Origin: Limimaricola sp.
Lineage (GTDB): Bacteria; Pseudomonadota; Alphaproteobacteria; Rhodobacterales; Rhodobacteraceae
Direction of reading: 5' to 3'
DNA length: 64,000 nucleotides
NCBI RefSeq assembly: GCF_016125575.1
Contig: NZ_WGLM01000004.1
Location: 684,501-748,500, forward strand
The translations under genes and the position numbers were made by a program. The number at the start of each line of letters is the position of its first letter. The stretch's first letter is position 1. The notes below the pieces were generated by a model. The model was given only the letters and a program-made list of their open reading frames with translations, ran no database searches and was not told where the DNA came from. Of this stretch, positions 42,298-50,681 are shown one piece after another.

Positions 42298-44637
42298 CTA
42301 TTCGCCGTAGGGGATCCAGATGTTTTTGACCTCGGTCGCGGCCTCGAGGAAGGGGCGCCCTTCGCCCGCGGGGCCGGACCAGTCGCGCGCGCGGGCGTGG
42401 TTGACCCAGGCACGCTTGAGGTTGCCGGCCGCGGCCTTCTCGATGGTGCCCGAGAGATCGGTCGAGGAAAACGACCAGACCGCGTCGATGTCGAGGTGGC
42501 GGGCGAGCGTGGGCGCCAGTTCGGCATGGCTGCCGGTCAGGATGTTGACCACGCCGGCGGGCACGTCGGAGGTTTCCAGCACCTGGATGAGATCGGTGGC
42601 GGCCAGCGGGAAGGGTTCGGAGGCGACCAGCACGGCGCGGTTGCCCATCGCCATCAGCGGCGCCATGACGCTGACGAACCCCAGAAGCGGTGCCTCGTCG
42701 GGGCAGAGGGCTGCGACGGTGCCGACGGGCTCGTGCATGGCCAGTGCCACGCCCCGGATCGGCACGTTGTGGACCGCGCCGTCATACTTGTCGGCCCAGG
42801 CGGCATAGGTGAAGAGGCGCCGGATGCTGGCCTCGACCTCGGCCTTGCCCTTGCGGTTGCCGGTCATCGCGTCAAGGCGCGCGGCGAATTCGGGCGCACG
42901 GGCCGACAGGTTTTCGGCCATGTAATAGAGGATCTGGCCGCGCAGGTGGCCGGTGGTCCGGCCCCAGCCGCGGGCGGCGTTGGCGGCCTCGACCGCGTTG
43001 CGCACGTCCTTGCGGTTGGCCAGGCTGACATGGCCCAGCAGCGCGCCGCGGGGGCCGTGGACGGGGCGGGAATAGCCGCCGTCAGGGCGGGCCTGCTTGC
43101 CGCCGATGTAAAGCTTGGCCGTGCGGTCGAGCGGGTCGGCGGGCGCGCCGTTGCCCTCGAAGGGCGCGACGGGTTTCAGTGCCTTCGCCGCGCCGCGGGG
43201 CCGGGTATAGGCGGTCAGCCCTTCCCAGCCGCCCTCGCGGCCAAAGCCGCTTTCGCGCACGCCGCCGAACCCGGCCGCGGCGTCGAACATGTTGGTCCCG
43301 TTCACCCAGACCACGCCCGCGGCAAGCTTCGGCGCGATGTCGAGGGCGAGGTTGATGTTCTCGCTCCAGACCGAGGCGGCGAGGCCATAGCGCGTGTTGT
43401 TGGCGATCTCGACCGCCTCGGCGGGGGTACGGAAGGTGGTGGAGACCAGCACCGGGCCGAAGATTTCCTCCTGCATGAGGGGCGAGGCGGTGGAGAGGCC
43501 GGTGATCAGCGTGGGCGGGTAGAAGCAGCCCTGCGGCACCGGCGTGGCGGCGCGGTAAACCTCGCCCTCTTTATTGCCATCGACCAGCGCGGTGATCCGG
43601 GCGAGTTGTTTCGGATCGACGATGGCACCCACGTCGATGCACTTGTCCAGCGGGTCGCCGATGCGCAACCCGTCCATCCGGGCGCGCAGCTTGGCGTGGA
43701 AACGCTCGGCGATGCCTTCCTGCACCAGCAGGCGCGAGCCGGCGCAGCAGACCTGCCCCTGGTTGAACCAGATCGCATCCACCAGCCCTTCGACGGCTGA
43801 ATCGATGTCGGCGTCGTCGAAGACGATGTAGGGCGACTTGCCCCCCAGCTCCAGCGTCAGCGCCTTGCCGCTGCCCGCCGTCGCCTCGCGGATGCGGCGG
43901 CCCACGGCGGTGGAGCCGGTGAAGGCGATCTTGTCGACCGGCGCGTTGACGATCATCTCGCCCACGCGGCCATCGCCGGTGACGATATTGACCACGCCCT
44001 TGGGCACGCCGGACTGGCGGCAGATATCGGCAAACAGCAGCGCCGTCAGCGAGGTGTATTCGGCAGGCTTCAGCACCACGGTGTTGCCCATCGCCAGCGC
44101 CGGGGCGATCTTCCACGCGAGCATCAGCAGCGGAAAGTTCCACGGCACGATCTGGCCGCAGACGCCCAGTGCCTGCCGGTCGGGCAGTTCTACCTCCATC
44201 AACTGGGCCATGCCAGCGTGATAGTAGAAATGCCGCTGGGCCAGCGGCACGTCGATGTCGCGGCTTTCACGGATCGGCTTGCCGTTGTCGAGGCTTTCGA
44301 GGACCGCGAAAAGGCGCGACTGCTTCTGCATCAGCCGCGCGATGGCGTAGAGGATGCGGGCCCGGCCATGGCCGCCCAGCGCCTGCCATTTCGGCTGGGC
44401 GCGGCGGGCGGCGGCGACGGCGGCGTCGACATCGGCCTGCGTGGCTTGCGTCACCTGCGCCAACACCTCGCCCGTCGCCGGATTGCGGCTGTCGAAGGTC
44501 TCGCCCGGCGGGGTGAAGGCGCCGTCGATGAAATGACCGAACCGGTCGCCCATGTCGACAAGCCAGGCCAGCGCCTCGGCCGCGCTTTCGGGGGCTGGGC
44601 CATAGTCCATGCTGGTGAAGATTTCCTTGACGGTCAT
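42298..44637 (-). CDS. ALDH16-type fused aldehyde dehydrogenase
   Basis: A 779-residue protein of two aldehyde dehydrogenase domains. The first (about residues 30-490) is complete: IVPWNFP, the nucleotide motif FTGSTAVGRRI, Glu in TLELGGKSPY and catalytic cysteine at about 297 in FNQGQVCCAGSR. The second (about 510-779) has ALDH-like RKDVRNAVEAANAARGWG and CPDEAPLLGFVSVMAP but no GQ-x-C, so it is a non-catalytic pseudo-domain. This arrangement matches the ALDH16 family, whose bacterial members keep the active cysteine. It lies four bases behind deoC, so it probably oxidises an aldehyde from deoxynucleoside breakdown, such as acetaldehyde or glyceraldehyde 3-phosphate-derived compounds. Confidence 0.93.
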   Translation of the reverse strand: MTVKEIFTSMDYGPAPESAAEALAWLVDMGDRFGHFIDGAFTPPGETFDSRNPATGEVLAQVTQATQADVDAAVAAARRAQPKWQALGGHGRARILYAIARLMQKQSRLFAVLESLDNGKPIRESRDIDVPLAQRHFYYHAGMAQLMEVELPDRQALGVCGQIVPWNFPLLMLAWKIAPALAMGNTVVLKPAEYTSLTALLFADICRQSGVPKGVVNIVTGDGRVGEMIVNAPVDKIAFTGSTAVGRRIREATAGSGKALTLELGGKSPYIVFDDADIDSAVEGLVDAIWFNQGQVCCAGSRLLVQEGIAERFHAKLRARMDGLRIGDPLDKCIDVGAIVDPKQLARITALVDGNKEGEVYRAATPVPQGCFYPPTLITGLSTASPLMQEEIFGPVLVSTTFRTPAEAVEIANNTRYGLAASVWSENINLALDIAPKLAAGVVWVNGTNMFDAAAGFGGVRESGFGREGGWEGLTAYTRPRGAAKALKPVAPFEGNGAPADPLDRTAKLYIGGKQARPDGGYSRPVHGPRGALLGHVSLANRKDVRNAVEAANAARGWGRTTGHLRGQILYYMAENLSARAPEFAARLDAMTGNRKGKAEVEASIRRLFTYAAWADKYDGAVHNVPIRGVALAMHEPVGTVAALCPDEAPLLGFVSVMAPLMAMGNRAVLVASEPFPLAATDLIQVLETSDVPAGVVNILTGSHAELAPTLARHLDIDAVWSFSSTDLSGTIEKAAAGNLKRAWVNHARARDWSGPAGEGRPFLEAATEVKNIWIPYGE

Positions 44638-44641
44638 GGCG

Positions 44642-45649
44642 CTATCCCATCGCGTGCCGCCACGACGCCGAATAGGCGCCGGTGACGTGGTGTTCGAGTT
44701 GCCGTTCGATATCGCCCAGAAGCGACGAGGCGCCGAAGCGGAAAAGGTCGGGCTGCAGCCAGCGGTCGCCCAGTTCGTCCTTGATCATGGCGAGGTAGAC
44801 CAGCGCGTCCTTGGCCTTGGAAATGCCGCCCGCGGGTTTGTAGCCCACGCGGATGCCGGTGCGCTCGTGATAATCGCGGATCGCGCGGATCATCGTGAGC
44901 GTCACCGGCAGGGTGGCGTTGACGGCCTCTTTCCCGGTGGAGGTCTTGATGAAATCGGCCCCGGCCATCATGCAGACAAGGCTGGCGCGGGCCACGTCGC
45001 GCAGTGAGCCCAACTCGCCCGTGGCGAGGATCGCCTTGATATGGGCATCGCCCACCGCGGCGCGCATCTGGCGCATCTCGTCGTAAAGGGCCTGCCAGTT
45101 GCGGGTCAGGACATGGCGGCGCGAGATCACGATGTCGATCTCGCGCGCCCCGGCGGCGACGCTTTCGCCGATCTCGGCCAGCCGCAGCGGCCAGGGCGAC
45201 AGTCCCGCGGGAAACCCGGTGCTGACCGCGGCGACCGGAATGCCGGAGCCTTCCAGCGCCTGAACGGCCGTCGGCACCATCTCGTGATAGACGCAGACCG
45301 CGCCCACGGTCAGGCCGGGCATCCCGAGCCGGTCCAGCAGGTCCGGTGCGACCGGCTGGCGCGCCTTGGCGCAAAGCCGCCGCACCCGGCCCGGCGTGTC
45401 ATCGCCCGACAGCGTCGTCAGGTCGATGCACGAGATTGCCTTCAGCAGCCAGGCCGCCTGATAGTCCTTCTTGACGCTGCGCCGCCCCGGCAGGGTGGCC
45501 GCGCGCCGTTCGATCGCCGAGGTATTGGCCTGCACGCCCGCGACCCAGTCGAGGTCGAGCGGCATCCCCTCGTTCCGGGGCAGGTGGACCTGCGGCAGAT
45601 GCGCGGCTGCGGCGGTGGGGCTGGCAGTGCTGTCGGGCGCTGTCTGCAC
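44642..45649 (-). CDS. deoC: deoxyribose-phosphate aldolase
   Basis: A 335-residue Class I aldolase. The Schiff-base lysine is in FIKTSTGK and the second active-site lysine in VGYKPAGGISK. Length and N-terminal extension match the long eukaryotic/Rhodobacterales-type DERA, not the 259-residue E. coli form. GTG 45649 has AAGGA eight bases before it and is the likely start; the longer frame to 45691 has no better signal. It splits 2-deoxyribose-5-phosphate to glyceraldehyde 3-phosphate and acetaldehyde. Confidence 0.94.
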   Translation of the reverse strand: MQTAPDSTASPTAAAAHLPQVHLPRNEGMPLDLDWVAGVQANTSAIERRAATLPGRRSVKKDYQAAWLLKAISCIDLTTLSGDDTPGRVRRLCAKARQPVAPDLLDRLGMPGLTVGAVCVYHEMVPTAVQALEGSGIPVAAVSTGFPAGLSPWPLRLAEIGESVAAGAREIDIVISRRHVLTRNWQALYDEMRQMRAAVGDAHIKAILATGELGSLRDVARASLVCMMAGADFIKTSTGKEAVNATLPVTLTMIRAIRDYHERTGIRVGYKPAGGISKAKDALVYLAMIKDELGDRWLQPDLFRFGASSLLGDIERQLEHHVTGAYSASWRHAMG

Positions 45650-45778
45650 GGGCGGAATCCTTGTTCTGGCGGCGCTGGGAAACCGTCGCACGGGGCGGGG
45701 AGTTTGGCAAGATTGACCAGATGGTCAAAAACGCTCGCGCTGCACATGACCGCAACATGAAGCGGTTTCGTCCATCCC

Positions 45779-45800
45779 TTCAGCTTGCTGTCAGGCAGCG
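45779..45800 (+). promoter_or_regulatory. tandem 11-bp direct repeat, candidate OmpR-type site
   Basis: TTCAGCTTGCT is followed directly by GTCAGGCAGCG; both share TCAG and GC at the same positions with an 11-base period, as in binding sites of OmpR-family response regulators. It lies 88 bases upstream of the PepSY gene. The rest of the 239-base divergent gap to deoC shows nothing else I can name. Confidence 0.4.
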
Positions 45801-45888
45801 GTCCTAGCTGGTGTCTCGTCACCGACATCATGCCGGTGGCAGCCCGCCACATGGCGGACTGTCTCAGACTCAATACCGGAGAGACTAC

Positions 45889-46170
45889 ATGAAATCCGCA
45901 CTTTCCCTCGCCTTCGTCGCTGCCGCCCTTGCTGGTCCCGCCTTCGCGGGCGACCTCGCTCAGTGCAGCACCGCGCCTGCTTCGAAGTTCCAGCCAGTGG
46001 CGAACCTGCAGGCCATGCTGACCAACGAGGGCATGACAGTGAAGCAGATCAAGACCGAAAGCGGCTGCTACGAGGTTTATGCCATCGACAAGAACGGCCA
46101 GCAGGTGAACCAGGCCTACAACGCCGAAACGCTCGCCATGGCCTCCACCCCCGAAGCCGGCGAGAACTGA
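45889..46170 (+). CDS. periplasmic PepSY-domain protein
   Basis: A 93-residue protein: signal peptide MKSALSLAFVAAALAGPAFA, then a single PepSY-like domain with LQAMLTNEGMTVKQIKTES and CYEVYAIDKNGQQVNQAYNA. GGAGAG precedes the ATG. It is followed three bases later by the cytochrome b gene, a common pair in alphaproteobacteria in which the small PepSY protein is thought to act with a membrane cytochrome. Confidence 0.9.
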   Translation: MKSALSLAFVAAALAGPAFAGDLAQCSTAPASKFQPVANLQAMLTNEGMTVKQIKTESGCYEVYAIDKNGQQVNQAYNAETLAMASTPEAGEN

Positions 46171-46173
46171 GCC

Positions 46174-46743
46174 ATGGCTGACCGGATTCCGACACCGCAG
46201 GAGGCTGACCGCCTGGTCCGGGTCTGGGATCCGGTCGTGCGCCTGTTTCACTGGTCGCTCGTTGTCAGCTTCGCGATTGCATGGCTGACGCACGAGCGGC
46301 TGGCGGCGCTGCACCATTGGGCAGGCTACGCCGCCGCGGGCCTTGTCCTGCTGCGGCTGATCTGGGGACTGGTCGGCAGCCGCTATGCCCGCTTCGCGCA
46401 ATTCCTGCGCGGTCCGCGCACCACTATGGAATACCTGCGCGACATTGCCGCCGGGCGCGAGCAGCGTCACCTTGGCCACAATCCGGCCGGGGCCGCGATG
46501 ATCGTGACCCTGATGGTGATGATGACGCTGACGGCTGTGACCGGCTGGATGGAGACCACCAACCGCTGGTTTGGCGTGGACTGGGTGCAAGAGCTGCATT
46601 CGCTTGCGGCACATGGCCTGCTCTTGCTGGTGCTTTTGCATCTGGGCGGTGTTGGACTGGCCAGCCTGCGCCACCGCGAAAACCTTGTCCGTGCGATGAT
46701 CCACGGGCACAAGCGCGCGCCCGATCCCGGCGATATCGCCTAG
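46174..46743 (+). CDS. cytochrome b561-family protein
   Basis: A 189-residue membrane protein with four or more transmembrane segments. RVWDPVVRLFHWSLVV holds the first haem histidine, and others are plausibly in LAALHHWAGYA and VQELHSLAAHGLLLLVLLHLGG. It binds two b haems and passes electrons across the membrane. It follows the PepSY gene by three bases. Its stop codon overlaps that of the convergent AraC gene (CTAG). Confidence 0.92.
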   Translation: MADRIPTPQEADRLVRVWDPVVRLFHWSLVVSFAIAWLTHERLAALHHWAGYAAAGLVLLRLIWGLVGSRYARFAQFLRGPRTTMEYLRDIAAGREQRHLGHNPAGAAMIVTLMVMMTLTAVTGWMETTNRWFGVDWVQELHSLAAHGLLLLVLLHLGGVGLASLRHRENLVRAMIHGHKRAPDPGDIA

Positions 46744-47582
46744 GGCTGCACCAAGGCCCGCTGGCCCTGCTGGCGGAACCGCACCGGTGTCATTCCGTGA
46801 TGGGCGCGGAACAGTTTGTGAAAATGTGAAAGGTTCGGCAGCCCGACCTCGGCGGCGATCTCGGCCAGCGTGTCGGTCGTGCCGGTCAGGCGCCTTGCGG
46901 CATGGTCCATGCGCACGGCGTTGACATAGTCCGAGGGCGTCTGGCCCAGAAAACGCCGCGCGGTCCGGCTGACATGAGGATGGGCCCGGCCCGCTGCCCG
47001 GACGAAACCCGCCGCCCCGTCGCGAAATACCTTTGGGTCGCGCGTGGCGGCACAGGCCGTGGCAAGCCAGCGCGGCGCGCCGGCGGGCAGCACCGTTTCA
47101 TCGTCGAGGAGGCCGGCGCACAGAGGCAGCAGAAACGCCTCGGCACCCAGTCTGTCGCGCCGCCCCACCTCCAGCGCAAGCGCAGCCTGGTTCAGCGCGG
47201 CAAGCTGTCGGCTGTCGCGGAACAAGCGCACCGGCGTGTCGCCACCGCTCCAGAAAAGTCGCCCTTGCAGTGCTGGATGGGTCGTGGCCAGGGCCGCGAT
47301 CATCTCGGGATGAAAAGCCAGGCTGACAACCAGCGTCGTGTCGCCCCGGCCCTGCAGCCCATGCGCTGTTCCGGGCGCAAGCATCACCAGATCACCTTCG
47401 TGAAGGTCTTCGTGCCGGTCCATCAGATGGTGTCGGACCCGGCCGTTCTGCACCCAGAACATCTCGAAGAAGTCATGATCATGCAGCGCGGCGGGGCGGC
47501 TTTGGCGAAGTTGCGCACGCGCAAGATGGACGGCCTCGCCGGGGCCGAGGAATGCCGCGATATGCTGATGGATGAGTGTCAT
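46740..47582 (-). CDS. AraC-family transcriptional regulator
   Basis: A 280-residue regulator. The N-terminal cupin-type sensor (about residues 15-110) has HDHDFFEMFWVQNGRVRHHL and GDLVMLAPGTAHGL. The C-terminal double helix-turn-helix has TLAEIAAEVGLPNLSHFHKLF followed by GMTPVRFRQQ. A regulated operon cannot be identified; it is divergent from the kinase-like gene and convergent with the cytochrome gene. Confidence 0.92.
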   Translation of the reverse strand: MTLIHQHIAAFLGPGEAVHLARAQLRQSRPAALHDHDFFEMFWVQNGRVRHHLMDRHEDLHEGDLVMLAPGTAHGLQGRGDTTLVVSLAFHPEMIAALATTHPALQGRLFWSGGDTPVRLFRDSRQLAALNQAALALEVGRRDRLGAEAFLLPLCAGLLDDETVLPAGAPRWLATACAATRDPKVFRDGAAGFVRAAGRAHPHVSRTARRFLGQTPSDYVNAVRMDHAARRLTGTTDTLAEIAAEVGLPNLSHFHKLFRAHHGMTPVRFRQQGQRALVQP

Positions 47583-47738
47583 GGCGTCAAATTAGCATGC
47601 CATTTCCGCCAATGCGCCGATTCTTTGGTCGCAAACGCTCCCAAGTGCCGCATCTGCCCGATTCTTGCGCGTCGGACGTGACCCTTGTCGCCAGACAGGC
47701 TAGAAGCCTGCCGGGGACGCTGGCGCAAGGGGACAAAG

Positions 47739-48644
47739 ATGCACCGGCTGGTAGAGTTCTGGCGCTGGTCGCTGGGCGGTACGATTGCGGCCGGGCTGGT
47801 CATTGCCGCGGCCTTGCCGCTGATCGCGGCGATGTTGGGCGAAAGGGTTGCACCCGTGCTCGGGCCGGGGTTGGCTGCGCTTGCTGCCGCGGTGGCCGTG
47901 CTGGGCGGTCTATGGGCGGTGCAGCGGATGATCGCGCGCCGCGTCGTGGCGCCGCTGGGCCGCATTACCGCGCAGGCCGACGCGCTGCGCCGGGGTGCGC
48001 CGCTTTCTGACGAGGACACTGACGGTCAGGACGAGCCTGCCGAAATCGCGGATCTGGCCCGTGTCATGGCCGGGTTGGGCCGGGCGATGCAGGCGCGTGA
48101 CGCGGTGATGCAGGGCTTCGCCGATCACATGGCGCGTGAATTGCACGAACCGCTGGCCGTGTTGCGCGCCACCGCCGAACGTCTGGACCGGCCCGGCCTG
48201 AAGGCCGCCGAGCGGCGCGCGCTTCTGGCCCGGATCGACGAGACCGCCGATCATGTCCTTGCGCTGGTTGATGCGCAGCGCCTGCTGAACCGGGCGCAGG
48301 TGCGCGCGGACGGCACATCTCGGCTTGCCGCCGTCCTGCCCGCGCTCGAAAGGGTGTGCCCGGATCTGGTTTTCGACCTTGAACAAGATGGCGATCTGCC
48401 GATGCCCGCCGACGCCCTGCGCCTTGTGCTGGAGCCTTTGCTGACCGAGGCCGCGCGGCGTGGCGCCGGCCATGTCTGGCTGGCCGCCGATGAAACCGGC
48501 CTGCGGTTGCGCGATGACATCCCAGACGCCCCGTTGCCGCCGCCCGACGCGCCGGTTCAACGCATCCTTGCTGCGCATGGTGCGACCCTCGCGTACCGGT
48601 CCGATCCGCCGCGGGTCGAGATTACTTTCGCGCCCGAGAGCTGA
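47739..48644 (+). CDS. degenerate sensor histidine kinase-like protein
   Basis: A 301-residue membrane protein: two transmembrane helices (about residues 10-32 and 40-60), a HAMP linker (IARRVVAPLGRITAQADALR), and a dimerisation helix with ADHMARELHEPLAVLRATAERL. The H-box normally reads SHELRTPL; here it reads ARELHEPL, so the phosphoacceptor histidine is arginine. The ATPase part has lost the N-box asparagine (LVLEPLLTEAARRG) and the G1 box (RDDIPDAP). AAGGGG precedes the ATG at 47739. It can hardly be a working kinase; it may be a structural or ligand-sensing remnant. Confidence 0.85.
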   Translation: MHRLVEFWRWSLGGTIAAGLVIAAALPLIAAMLGERVAPVLGPGLAALAAAVAVLGGLWAVQRMIARRVVAPLGRITAQADALRRGAPLSDEDTDGQDEPAEIADLARVMAGLGRAMQARDAVMQGFADHMARELHEPLAVLRATAERLDRPGLKAAERRALLARIDETADHVLALVDAQRLLNRAQVRADGTSRLAAVLPALERVCPDLVFDLEQDGDLPMPADALRLVLEPLLTEAARRGAGHVWLAADETGLRLRDDIPDAPLPPPDAPVQRILAAHGATLAYRSDPPRVEITFAPES

Positions 48645-48647
48645 AGT

Positions 48648-49487
48648 TCAGCTCTTGCCTTTGGTCATGGCGGCGATGGCGGCAATGCCGCTTTCGCCCA
48701 GCTTCACCGCGGCAAAAGGTCCGCCCAGCCGCGACAGCGCCAAGTCCTGCGGGTCGGGGGTGGCGGCCTTTGCAAACAGCTTTTCCGCCCAGTCTTCGGC
48801 ATTATCCTGCGGCCGGTAGCCGAGAAAGCTGGCCTTGGCGTTGCTGACCGGCGCGCGCGTATTGGCCGACACGCCATAGGCCACGGTGAAGCCCACGACC
48901 GGCGTGTCGATGGCGCGCTGCACCAGTTGCACCATGTCGCGGTAGCTGAGCCATGTGCCCAGCGCGCGCACGTTCTGCGGCTCTGGCGTGCAGGACAGGA
49001 TGCGCAGGCAGACCGCCTCGATCCCGCGCTTTTCCCAGTACATGCGGCCCAGATCCTCGGCAAAGCATTTGGCAAGGCCGTAGAAGGTGTCGGGGCGATG
49101 ACTGGCGTCGGTGTCGGCGCCGGCATTGGTCGGCACCATGCCGACAGCATGGATCGACGAGGCATAGATGACCCGCCGCACGCCGTGCTGCCATGCGGCT
49201 TGCCAGACGTTGTAGGCGCCAACGTAGTTCGGCCCCCACAGCTCCTCGAAAGGCTTTTCGTCGACGATGGCGCCGAAATGCACCACCATCTCGGCCCCTT
49301 CCAGCAGCGGGCCGATCTGGTCCATCTGCGCGACGTCGGCCTGCACCCAGGTCTCGTTCTTCTTCAGCTTCTCGGGCGCCTCGCGGATGTCGGTCGACAC
49401 CAGCGTCTTGCACATCTTCGAGAGGGGCCCGCGCAGTTCATGCCCCAGATTTCCGGCAGCACCGGTCAGGACGATTTTCTTCAGCAT
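48648..49487 (-). CDS. NAD-dependent epimerase/dehydratase family protein, uronate dehydrogenase-like
   Basis: A 279-residue extended-SDR enzyme. The cofactor loop is VLTGAAGNLGHELR, the VVHFGAIVDEK block is typical, and YGLAK gives the catalytic Tyr and Lys. It resembles uronate dehydrogenases, which oxidise galacturonate or glucuronate, but the acceptor pocket cannot be assigned. It is the last gene of the hyuA-hyuB-FAD-epimerase operon. Confidence 0.85.
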   Translation of the reverse strand: MLKKIVLTGAAGNLGHELRGPLSKMCKTLVSTDIREAPEKLKKNETWVQADVAQMDQIGPLLEGAEMVVHFGAIVDEKPFEELWGPNYVGAYNVWQAAWQHGVRRVIYASSIHAVGMVPTNAGADTDASHRPDTFYGLAKCFAEDLGRMYWEKRGIEAVCLRILSCTPEPQNVRALGTWLSYRDMVQLVQRAIDTPVVGFTVAYGVSANTRAPVSNAKASFLGYRPQDNAEDWAEKLFAKAATPDPQDLALSRLGGPFAAVKLGESGIAAIAAMTKGKS

Positions 49488-49499
49488 GGGTCTTCTCCT

Positions 49500-50681
49500 T
49501 CAGATGACGGCGCGTTCCAGAAGCGGCCGCTGCGCCGCGATACGCTCATATCCCAGCGGCGAAAGGTCAAGGCTGCGGTAGCCGCCATGCAAGACCAGTT
49601 CCGAGATGCCGCGCCCCATCGCCGGGGATTGCTGCAGGCCGTGGCCGGAAAAGCCATTGCAGAACAGGAAGTTGCCAACCTCCGGGTGCGGCCCGACGAT
49701 GGCGTTCTGGTCAAGCGTGTTGTAGGCATAGTGGCCGACCCACGAATTTATGACCTTCACCCGTTCGAAGGCCGGCACACGCGCGGCGATGGCGGGCCAG
49801 ACCTTGGCCTCCCAGATCTCGTGATCCATCGCGAAATCGTCGAAGGCGGCGGCCGGGTCATCGTCGGGCGGGCAGCCTGTCATGTAGTACTTGCCATCGG
49901 TGCGCATGTGCACGCCCGAAGGGTCGATGGTCAGCGGCAGGTCCTTGGGCAGCGGTTCGGCCGCCTGAAGGATGAAGGTAAAGCGCCGCCGCGGCTCGAC
50001 CGGGATATCAAGCCCCGCCATCCGCGCCACAGCCGCCCCGCGCGGCCCGGCGGCGTTAACTAGCGTGCCGCAGGAAATGGTCGTGCCGTCGGCCAGCGTC
50101 ACGCCGGTGACGCGCCCGCCCGAACGGGCAATCCCCGTCACCTCGCCGGTGCGGAACTCGACCCCCTTCGCGCGGGCCTTGCGGCGGAACCAGTCAAAGA
50201 TGGTGCCGCCGTCGAAATACCCCTCATCGACCGGGTTGTGACTGCCGCAAACGATGCCATCGAGGTTGTAGAACGGCCATTCGGCGGCGATCTCGTCGGG
50301 CGACAGAATGCGCGTCGCGGCGCCAAGGCTGTTCTGCAGCGCCGCGTTGGCGCGCAGCACCTCGGCGAAGGCGGGCGTATCGGCCAGGTAGAGATAGCCG
50401 AAGGAATGCAGCAGGATCTTCGGCGCGGTCGGATCATCCATGAAACGGGCGAAGTTGTGGATGAACTCGGCCCCGAAACGGCTGATGCGGATGTTGATCT
50501 CCGAGCCGAACTGCTGGCGGATGCAGGAATTGGTGTGCGAGGTCGAGGCGAACTGGTAGGTCGGGTCGCGCTCGATCACCAGCACGCGGCCGGTGAAATC
50601 GGGGTTGCTGGCCAGCCACCACGCGGCAGAGGACCCCATCATGGCGCTGCCGATGATGACGACGTCGTAGCTTTCGCTCAT
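49500..50681 (-). CDS. FAD-dependent oxidoreductase of the DAO/sarcosine oxidase family
   Basis: A 393-residue flavoenzyme. The dinucleotide motif reads VVIIGSAMMGSSAAWWLAS, where the second glycine of GxGxxG is alanine. Other DAO features are RFGAEFIHNF, CGTLVNAAGPRGAAVARMAG and the C-terminal NGFSGHGLQQSPAMG. Family members oxidise N-methyl amino acids such as sarcosine or other amines. The start overlaps the hyuB stop codon (ATGA), so it works with the hydantoinase genes. Confidence 0.88.
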   Translation of the reverse strand: MSESYDVVIIGSAMMGSSAAWWLASNPDFTGRVLVIERDPTYQFASTSHTNSCIRQQFGSEINIRISRFGAEFIHNFARFMDDPTAPKILLHSFGYLYLADTPAFAEVLRANAALQNSLGAATRILSPDEIAAEWPFYNLDGIVCGSHNPVDEGYFDGGTIFDWFRRKARAKGVEFRTGEVTGIARSGGRVTGVTLADGTTISCGTLVNAAGPRGAAVARMAGLDIPVEPRRRFTFILQAAEPLPKDLPLTIDPSGVHMRTDGKYYMTGCPPDDDPAAAFDDFAMDHEIWEAKVWPAIAARVPAFERVKVINSWVGHYAYNTLDQNAIVGPHPEVGNFLFCNGFSGHGLQQSPAMGRGISELVLHGGYRSLDLSPLGYERIAAQRPLLERAVI

